Assembly: GCA_002633005.1 (NCBI GenBank)
Contig: NMRA01000195.1
Coordinates: 411,154-475,153, forward strand
Source of the DNA: Phoronis australis
Taxonomy: Eukaryota; Phoronida; Phoronidae
Length of the DNA: 64,000 nt
Direction of reading: 5' to 3'
This document shows, one piece after another, positions 34,086-64,000 of this stretch. The notes under the pieces are model-generated. The model saw only the letters and a list, made by a program, of their open reading frames with translations, did no database searches and was not told the DNA's origin. Made by a program: the position numbers and the translations under genes. How positions within the stretch are numbered: the first letter of the stretch is position 1; the number at the start of each line of letters is the position of its first letter.

Positions 34086-37000
34086 GCGGTCTTAGTCTGA
34101 AGTACATGTAATGACGAAGTTTTAGCTCTTGAACTCGAGAAATTTATTTTGCTAGGAATGAGAAACAAAATTTTGTAGCAGTGAGAGGCATGGTCAGTCG
34201 TTAGTTTGTGACAGAAAACGTGGGTGTTTTTCTCTCTATAATGTCTAGCACGTTACGTTGTGACTTACTTATGCTACACTGAAAATAATGTGTTCTTCTC
34301 TGCAATGATAACATCTTTCAAAACACAAACTAATTTTTATTTCTGAAGTGCTACAAACAAAAATGTCCGGCAAAAACATCCCATGGACAACATACATACT
34401 AGTCACAATATCACAATCATGTACTTGTCACTAACACATCTAGTCACGATATCACAGTTGACTGAACTAGGTACGTGTAAGAAGTGATTGTTTAAATTTA
34501 TTATTGTCCAGGTTCATTGTTCACAAACCTATTTATGAATTCTACAAACCAGTCATTAAGGAAATGTGACTTGAATACCGCCAAACTCTAACTATTGTTC
34601 AACAAGAAATCGCAAATTGCGAACTGGAATAAAACATCATAGCAGCGGTGGCGATACCAGCTGAAGCAATCATTGAACTTCATACGATCAGGTGTTTTAC
34701 GTAATGGTTCGACAAACGTGCTAGCCTATGCCTACTCCACAGTCACCATTCCGAAGTTCCACAAGCGCAAAGACTGTATGAAAAAAGTTCTTTGCAAGCG
34801 TAGGCCTGCCTGCAGCAGCGCATGCCGGTGACAAGGAAGCACCTCTCACCCTCAGCTGTGGTCCGTTTAAGGATAAAAAACTTCTTTTTCCAAACAAAGA
34901 AATCCTCGGAGAGAACAGGACACAAATCAACATGTATGACCCTGATTTCCTCAAAATAACACGAACGATTTGCAGGCTACGTTGTCCTTAACTGTACTTG
35001 TATTACGGTAATTCTCCAATTATTTCGCACAAAGAATGGTCAAATTTGCACTTCTTCCATTTTTCAAAGGCTGATTACCTTACAGGACTTAACGGAAAGT
35101 TTTCCACTGCTGTTTTATGACATCTACACAATGCAAACTAGCTAGTGTAAAACTAAAATTGTCTGACTTTTTCCTTTTGTGGAGAATTTTGTCACAATAG
35201 AACTTACCTTGTCAGCCATATTGTGTGCAAATTAAGTGAAGAATTACCGGAAAATTTGATGCCATTTTATGCAAACCTTGGACTATGAAAAGCATGAAAT
35301 GTCCTTAGTTTTAGTACAAACGTATGTGGTCAGTAGGATTTTTGTCATGCGGCGAGAGAACGAGAAGAAACTATTCATTTCGGCCACTTGCTGTTATGAA
35401 ACTGATCCCAAGTTGTTCATACGTCAAATTGGAGGTGATTTCAGTGAATCAAGTACGGGAAGACTTCATGATTTTGGTCTGAAGGAATAACGAATTAGAA
35501 GTTCTTCCCTTGTAAACTGAGCAAGGAACAAGATTATAACGGTAGTGGCCTTCAATCAAAACTTGTTTTTGACAGAAAGTGTGGCTTAATACCGTTTTCA
35601 TATTGACATTTTTAAAAGACTGTTCAGGGCACTTTTCCGTTACTGTATCAAACTGATATTAAAATTATCCCGACAATAAAATAGAAACTGTTGATTATCA
35701 TAATTTAGCGATGTTCATTTATGTATTTTTAAAAATTATAATGGTGATACGTTTTCAAAGAGGTGGCACATTTAATTCCCTGATAGAAAATTGATAATTG
35801 GAGCGTGGGAATGTGATGTGTAATCTTCATGCGTTACGATTAGTCTCGTGATAATGCTAAATTTTAATGAATAGATTAGTTAAGTATTAAATTTCTGTAC
35901 CATTCTTATCCACTGTTAGTGGTCTATATAGTGTTTTTCAAATTGACATTGATTTTAATCTCTGCCTTCAATGAAAACAATCAAAGACAAAAATGACTCC
36001 TTAAACCTTTCAACACTACGATAATGAAGCATTTCTATCCCGAAATACCTCATTCAGGATATCGATATGTAGAAGAGTCAAAAAGCCAACAATTGGGCGG
36101 ATTCGAATCAATGACATATGACCCTTCAGTTCATTCTGTTGGCATTTACCAATTTCTATCGTGATTAAAGGTGGGGGGGGGGGGGGCGACGGNAGTGAGA
36201 CGAATTTCTGAACATTGTTTTTTCTTAGAATACAATTTCATAAGACGTAATGTACACTACATCAGAGTATCAGGAATACCCTAATGGACACATATATGTT
36301 TGGATTGTGTTCGTTTGTTCAATTTCTTAGAAATTTATGACTAAAACAAACGCCACATTTACTTTTTTTAGTAGTTTAGTTGATTCTCCTCCTAGTTGTC
36401 ATTAATTGGATGACTACAGTATTATTTTTGGGATAAGTTTTTGATCATTACTCAGTGGAACCGTTGCTATATAGAACTACATGATCAAATTGATTTTGGG
36501 CAAGCAAATGATTGCTGTTCACAGGTGTATACCAATTCATTGAAGCCACTCGTTGATTACGCCACTTCATGATAGATACGCCAAGCTTCATTCATATGAG
36601 TACCCAATATACAGTGTATTCAAACAGACTCGGGATGCAGTAATTGGTTCACAATGAGGTACAGGGTACTCTAATGAACGGCGGCAAGATTAGGTGGTCC
36701 GGTATGTTATACGAGATCGCCACATATATTCAAGGCTATCCTGGATACTAAACAGTTTAGCTTTTGCCTCCTTGTTGAGAACATCAAGGTTGAGTTTCGT
36801 AGACGCAAGTATCTCGCGAAGGAAGCTAATGTGGTAATCGTGGACCGTTTTTGTGAAAGTGCCGGGCCACCCGTACTTACGCTGGCAATTACTCCAAGAC
36901 TTCGCTCATGTTTTACGACCATAATCGTTACATCCAATGAAAAATTGGTCTGTAGATCAAGTGAGTTCTGAAGCAGTTGTGGTGGCACTGAACAGTTAGG

Positions 37001-38173
37001 CTTCGGCCGCTGCCCAATTTTCCCAAAATATTGGGGTTGGCCAAGTTTGGGGTCGATTTTCAGATAAGTATTGCATATACAGGCTCAGTGAATGTGGTTT
37101 GTTTGTATCTGTGAACATGCTGAGAATGAAAAAAGGACACTTTCTCGGCTGTAGCTGCACTCTTCTGCAAGATGGTGGCCACCTGGTGCAATTGTGTATT
37201 GCTGTGTAGCAACTGAGAAATTGGCCGCGATTTCAGGTAGCCCTCAAACAAGCCAGATTTGCAAAAAAAACTAGTTGGTTGACAGTACTTTTGGACCACA
37301 TTTTTGAAATCGGTAGGAAATTTGCTTTCGGAGTCTAATGTTGGCTTTAGTCGAGCATCGGCAGGGAAGTGGTGGTTTTGGTGTGAAAAGTGCCGATTTT
37401 GCTTTTTTGCTCTTATTTTGTCTTAGTCTGATTTGGTTTCCACTGGGAGTGAAAGGGTCAAAAATACAAGAGAGAATAAAGTTTCTGTGCTCATCTGTAG
37501 GGCTTGTGATGTGAAATGACTCAAAACTTTTCTTTATTTGCATGCAGTTTTTGACAGAGTGAAGAAAGGATGAAGAGTCCATTGACGTGTGTTCTGACAG
37601 ACAAACCCCTGAGAGAAATGTTCAGTGCCTCCTGAACGCTCTTAATTTTACGCTCGTATCCTGCACATGTTATGAAGTCTTTAGAAGGTTAAATCTCAGC
37701 TGCAAAATTGTATGTGGTGACGTGTCCCGTGTGTAACAGATGTAGATATCTTGCGAAGTCTTGCGTTTTCGCGAGGTCCTTGTGTCTGCGAACGCATGCC
37801 GGGCTACCGTACGGTGCCTGTTATTGCACAGCGGAACTTCACTACGGATCATAAGAAACCTTGCTACTACGTTTTCTACTTGCACGGCAAAAGCGATTAT
37901 GTAACAAGATGACGATTTCATCCCACCTTTCTGGTTGGAAACCACTCAGTGTCTGATTAGTGTGACTCGCCCTCAAGCTACAGCGTAGGATCTCCGGTTG
38001 TCACAATCGCCGCCCCGGTTGTTGCTGTATGCCTTCAGAATACCCACGATTTGCACCCCCTGATCGCCAAAGACCGGTGAGGAACTCCTGTGGCGACTAA
38101 ATTGGTACCTATTTTACTTGAAGCCCACGCTGTAGCTTATTCAGCCTAATGGATTATCCGACACTACTGCAAA
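34086..38173. other. Intergenic region between converging genes, no gene recognised
   Basis: TINAGL ends on the left and the cyclase approaches from the right. I looked on the minus strand for the missing terminal cyclase exons (KGKG and YWL-type motifs) and did not find them. 36707-37582 has several medium minus-strand frames with no recognisable family. One N at 36193 follows a poly-G run. Confidence 0.5.
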
Positions 38174-38188
38174 TAGTTTATCAGGAAT
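38174..38188. repeat. Left 15-bp direct repeat flanking the inverted-repeat element
   Basis: TAGTTTATCAGGAAT, identical to 38622-38636. Confidence 0.8.
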
Positions 38189-38621
38189 AATACGATGAAT
38201 GTTTTCAGTCATCCAGTTGGGTCATAGTATAAGAATCAATAAATCTATTACTGGACTTACGGTACGTGGAGATGGCTACGTTGCGTCCTCCTCTCGAGGA
38301 CTTCATCAGGCCACTGAGTTGTCACGTTGCTTGTCATGTGATCTGTCGTACAGTTTCCGCTGGATTCTCTTCAGCGCCCTATCCCATGTCCTAGGTGAGT
38401 GAAAATGCAGAATTGAGAATCCTAGCCTCAATAGACAGGGGGGCCGCGGTTTCACTTACCTAGGACATGGGATAGGGCGCTGAAGAGAATCCTGCGGAAA
38501 CTGTATGACAGATCACATGACAAGTCACGTGACAACTCAGTGGCCTGATGAAGTCCTCGAGAGGAGGACGCAACGTAGCCATCTCCACGCACCGTAAGTC
38601 CAGTAATAGATTATTGATTCT
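38189..38621. mobile_element. Inverted-repeat element, 173-bp arms about 96% identical
   Basis: The arm 38232-38404 is the reverse complement of 38450-38621 with only a handful of differences, separated by a 45-bp loop. Exact 15-bp direct repeats bracket the unit, which look like a target-site duplication. Forty-three bases at the left (38189-38231) lie outside the palindrome. No coding sequence is recognised, and the reading frame on the left arm has no family match that I know. The near identity of the arms means recent formation or arm-to-arm correction. Confidence 0.8.
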
Positions 38622-38636
38622 TAGTTTATCAGGAAT
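38622..38636. repeat. Right 15-bp direct repeat flanking the inverted-repeat element
   Basis: Exact copy of 38174-38188, starting at the last base of the right arm. Confidence 0.8.
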
Positions 38637-38987
38637 TTTGAATCAGATAAAAGGTACCCTTCTTAAAACATGAACCACAACAACGACTTTCACAGATGAC
38701 GCTGCGTTGGGGAGGGATTAAATACGTCTGCTGTTGGTGCAGTTTTGCGCGGTTAAGAGAAATTGAAGCGAATTACCTAGTTAATCTTGCTACCCACAAC
38801 AGAGTGCTAGATAACACAAACAAAGTTAATTATGGTTGTACATAAACTGAGGTAGAGCCTTCAAGTTTAGACAGTGGGAAGAGACGAGTTAAATATGTTC
38901 TACAGTGGCCTTTACTACTTCTTAGCCAGTGCTACGAGCCATAGACTCTCCTAGAGATGGTGTAATATAATCAGCGCTAGCTGACAC

Positions 38988-38990
38988 NNN
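38988..38990. other. Assembly gap (NNN)
   Basis: The gap removes the left end of the adjoining MITE, so its true size is unknown. Confidence 0.85.
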
Positions 38991-39223
38991 GAGGCTCGAA
39001 TCAGACACGCTCATTTGGCGGAGTGGAAAAAAGGTCCGCCTCAGAGAACAAAAAAATCCGGAAGAATTAGGAATCGAGACAAAAGTCCACTAAAAGGCAG
39101 GAGGTACCCAAATTTGGCGAATGCACAATTCATGGCTCTAAACATACCCCGTGAGTCTTAGTAAAAGGTTCACATTCTCAAAAATTCGAGCCCCCTCATT
39201 TTAAGGTTGGGTGTGCGCAATGT
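38991..39223 (+). mobile_element. MITE of the TGCGCGCACCC family, left end lost in gap
   Basis: Begins inside the element at GAGGCTCGAATCAG and ends GGTTGGGTGTGCGCAATG. Shares AAAAGGTCCGCCTCAGAGAA and TTCGAGCCCCCTCATTTTA with the other copies. Confidence 0.7.
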
Positions 39224-39824
39224 TTTCTGTCATTGGACGTAGCGTGGACTGCACAGCAGAAACCCCTCCATGCACGATTGAAGTCACTTCTATGTCTCTC
39301 GAAAGTCACCAAGGCTGGTCGATAATGTATCTTTCCCAAGAAGCCAGAAAGTGGTCAAATCTCCTTTTCCCTGTAGAAACGATGATATATGAAGAAAGTC
39401 ATTATTGATTTAAAATCCGCTTTAATACAAGAGTCATTAGAAATTAAATACAGAAGCCGAAGCAAATATGTTAAAAAGCATTGAATAATTTTATTTACAT
39501 ACATACAATCTTGATTTTTAGGATCAGTCGTAGCAGTGGCTTTAAAAGACCACTCGTGTATATTGAACTGAACCAAACGTTTGATGTAAATTTGTATAAC
39601 AACGAACTTGTACGTACTTTGACAGCGACAGCCCCGCGACATTCAAACTCGTACCCGCCACTCGCATACAGAACTTCGTGTGTTTTGCTACTGATGTGTA
39701 TTTTACCAGCTGAAATAAAACTATCATCAAGAATCTATGTTTCACATCAACAGAATATAAGAACATGACATGCATTCTTTCTGCACAATTTGACAAATCT
39801 TTTGGCCAACCCACTATAATTTCT

Positions 39825-39864
39825 ATAACTTCTACGGCACTAGGACTACTGCCGTAGAAGTTAT
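39825..39864. repeat. Perfect 15-bp stem, 10-nt loop hairpin
   Basis: ATAACTTCTACGGCA is followed after ten bases by its exact reverse complement. Whether it is transcribed is unknown. Confidence 0.85.
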
Positions 39865-41790
39865 TTGAGGCATTGTAAAATATCGCGTTGTTTTTGACAA
39901 TAGGAACATTTGTAATTAAAAGTACCAAATAGGTTACACTCGATCAAGAGATGCACGTCATATACTGTACATGTATTGATCAGAAGTTCTGGGTTTTCTG
40001 CCGTCCAGGCTACATGAAAATAAAGGCGGTTTTCACTGATAAGCAGAACAAAGGAGCAACATTTATGAAACCATGAATAGTATCTATCAGTCTATTTACA
40101 CAAACCTAGCTCTAGTCTGGTACATTTATAGTAGTCAACAACTAGCACTTTACGAAAGTGTATTTGTTCTTGGCATACGGCGAGTCTTGAACGTTGCTTC
40201 TTCCGGTTGTCAGGCGGGTACTCTAAACCAATAGCTCACTGCGAGTTTCTCGCTAGTCACTGTGACGTCACCGGAAAGGGGGCAAAACCCGCCATATTGC
40301 TCTTGTTTTGCCCCGAGTCTTTGCTACACACGCTAAAACTTACTGGAGTTCTTATGGTGAATTTTACGCTTAAAACGTTAAAACAACTTAAGATATGGTA
40401 GATGGGTCGTGGAATAACCGTGAATAGACGAAGAAAATGTGACCTTGTTATGTTGTGCGAAGCTGTGAACGGACTGAAATTGGAACTTAACCCGCTCTAG
40501 GCCTGAATGGCGCAGGCATACAGGGGCGATAGTGTATCCCCATAAAAAGATATTCACTTCAAAATACAGCAAATAAAATCAAATGAAACATGCATATGTG
40601 CACATGAAGTTATAATTAACACATACCCTGACTCTGGACACAATTTAGTCTACAAATAACTTGAGCATATTCATGAAAACCTCGCGGTTCTCTCGAGTTT
40701 CTCTCACTAAAGAGCCGCCATTTTGAGGAAGTTACGTGAAATCACGCCTGTTGACGAACAAAAAGTCCAAGGGACACAAATCTTACAAATTTCACTTGAT
40801 ATTTTCTCATGCTATTTTGCAAGTGTCACGCGCCAGGTCACGCGCCAGATCTCGCGCTTCGCTCAGTCTCGCGCTAGCCTTTGCCTCATACTCACCTGAC
40901 TCAGTTGAAATACTTGATTGTGGTAATCGCGCGCGCGGACAAAGTTAACAGTAACCACAAAGTGGAGTTGGAATTCTTCGCCTAAGTCACCTGAATTCCC
41001 GTATATATGCTTCATCGAAGATATGTTTAGAAGCAGAAAGAGTCACTGAAGAAAGTAAGAGCCTTTTAGGTGCTAATTTTAGGTGTAGAATGTATTTTCG
41101 ACGAGGTGAAAACTTTACCAGTGAGCGGATTTCGCCTACCGCCCGTTTAAAATACACGGGACGAAATTAGTACAGAACGCGATAGAACGTATTGTAGTGC
41201 GAATCTGAAGTTCATTTGCCATAACAGCAATGCTTTTGGGCATTTTTCGAACTAAACGGCTAAAAACTCGAAGACAATAACAGAATACACTCTGCTACCG
41301 TATTGGGCAAATGACCAAACGACAAGCTTTTGCCCCACTTCCCGTAACGTCACAGTTAAGTCTCACATAATCTCGCGTTATTGTTATAAACTCGCAAAAG
41401 GCCTATTGACAGATGACCCAACCATCAAATTGAAAGAAATCTCCCTTATTGCCTTTGGGGGTGTAGCCACCTGTTGCTTGGCAACTTACTAGGCTGACTG
41501 AAGATGTCGCCACTCCCCTTCGCATACATGACTCCCGTAATCTCTCTTCAGTGCAGCCTTCCTCGTAGTTGAGTATCCAGATGCGATGCTACTGGATGTT
41601 GTGTTGTTCTGATCAAATAGACTCTGTTGCTACTGGTGAGTTGTTGCTTTCTCTTCCGCATTTCGTAGGTTCAGCAATCATGGTTTCCAGAATCTCATTG
41701 TTTCACCGCTTTAAGATTACCGCATTTGATAGATGGTTTCTTCTTTTGGTCAGAGTGTCTGGTGTACGGCACAGCACACCGTCGTCATTT

Positions 41791-42036
41791 TCAAATCCTT
41801 GTAGTAATGCGTTTTAGTATTTCAAAGTTTCCAAGTATGCACGGAAAGTGCCTATTGTGTTGCGTGAGGGTTTCTACGTGTTCTTTGTCTAATATCAGTG
41901 ACGGTTCAACGAATTTGTCAAGGAAACCTTGCACTTTAAATATTTCTACCAAGTTGTCCATCATATATTGGAGTCCTAAGGCTGGCTTACCATTCCTTAA
42001 AATGACTGTTTTCAATGGTTGATGTTTTTTTACCAC
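41791..42036 (-). other. Unrecognised open frame, possibly a transposon relic
   Basis: Eighty-one residues including LKTVILRNGKPALGLQYMM and KFVEPSLILDKEHVETL. The composition looks like real protein. After the stop, further protein-like stretches continue in other frames, as in a decayed coding sequence. I do not recognise the family, and it does not fit the C-terminal part of a guanylyl cyclase. Confidence 0.2.
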
Positions 42037-42692
42037 AGTTGTTAGTCTTTTGACAGATCTTTCAAAGACCTAAGGTGTCACCTCGAGAACTGTACAAGTG
42101 TTCCATTCATTTCCTGCTACTGCTTATCGTTCTCGATTGGCAATCTAATAGGCTGTGCTGACTGATCATTGCTCCCTTTCTTGTTGATTGTCTCCGTCGT
42201 ACAAACCAATTTCATCAAGAACGTTTGTGATGATGTCAATGATGGTCACTTCTTTGTATTATATTATAATTGCGTTGCAATAAAATGCGATGGTGGCAAT
42301 GACGGTAATGGCGTCGTTGTCACCGTCACCGATTGTGTCGACGATGCTTCGGTGCCACAGACTGATTGTTGTCAGAATATGTTGGCATTGTTATTTTAAC
42401 TGTTGACGTCTACGTAATCAATAATGTCGCTGAGACAGTGTTGGCAACAGATTTAGAATCGGCGTTGTGTCTTCATTGATGTTCTTGGCGGCGTTGCTTG
42501 CGGCCTTATCGATGCTATTTACTCATTGTCGTCGTAGATTTCGTGATTTTCGAGTTTGTCCCCTGCATCGTCTTTGGTGGCGCTACATTCATCGTCGTGC
42601 TCGCCTTTTCAGTCGATTTTCCAGCTGTCGTTCATCTCAGCGTTTTCAGTGCAAAATCCAACATTTGCTACAATAGCTTTCCAAAATGGTCA

Positions 42693-63858
<21,166 letters not shown>

Positions 63859-64000
63859 CTTTAAAACTCATGGAACTTGCTGACTCCTAGGGGTTTTTCA
63901 TGAAAACTGACTTAAGACAGAAATTTGTTCTTGGGCTCTACACAACTATTCCTGAAAAATAACCAAATCTCAATGGAGCAAAAGTGTTGTCTCTGAGAAT

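Overview
The window is eukaryotic nuclear DNA. Its coding sequence is split into short exons by GT-AG introns, some many kilobases long, and the rest is A+T-rich and full of small transposons. Three animal genes can be read: the last exon of a FAF1-type UBX protein, a complete tubulointerstitial-nephritis-antigen-like (TINAGL) gene and a large part of a membrane receptor guanylyl cyclase. Four junctions marked by one N are each flanked by near-identical copies of the same sequence, and three of these pairs differ by about 1 percent or slightly more. That is what uncollapsed haplotypes of a highly polymorphic animal look like. I infer a marine invertebrate, perhaps a deuterostome such as a hemichordate or lancelet, but the species cannot be fixed from the sequence.

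Layout: 1-3.2 kb holds the FAF1 terminal exon and a long 3' UTR on the + strand. 3.7-4.9 kb is a fold-back transposon with a second small transposon nested in its loop. 6.2-32.8 kb is the TINAGL gene on the + strand, with nine coding exons whose splice phases all agree and which give a 473-residue protein. Intron 1 is 16.5 kb and carries several small DNA transposons and a 5'-truncated LINE with a 13-bp target-site duplication. Intron 3 carries a striking palindromic minisatellite and a 760-bp TA-flanked transposon. 33-42.7 kb is a mostly gene-free convergent intergenic region with another inverted-repeat element. 42.7-63.9 kb is the receptor guanylyl cyclase on the - strand: ten exons covering most of the kinase-homology domain, the dimerisation helix and most of the cyclase catalytic domain. 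The ligand-binding and transmembrane parts lie beyond the right end, and the last catalytic exon(s) were not found.

The genes do not form an operon or pathway. TINAGL is predicted to be a secreted matrix protein with a dead cysteine-protease fold (catalytic Cys replaced by Ser). The cyclase would make cGMP in response to an extracellular ligand. FAF1 is a p97/ubiquitin-pathway adaptor.

The least ordinary object is at 23,467-23,863. Fourteen units of mostly 21 bp, each centred on the palindrome TATCGATA or a variant, form an array that reverses polarity at its middle and is enclosed by matching inverted flanks. Four of its six frames stay open by composition alone.
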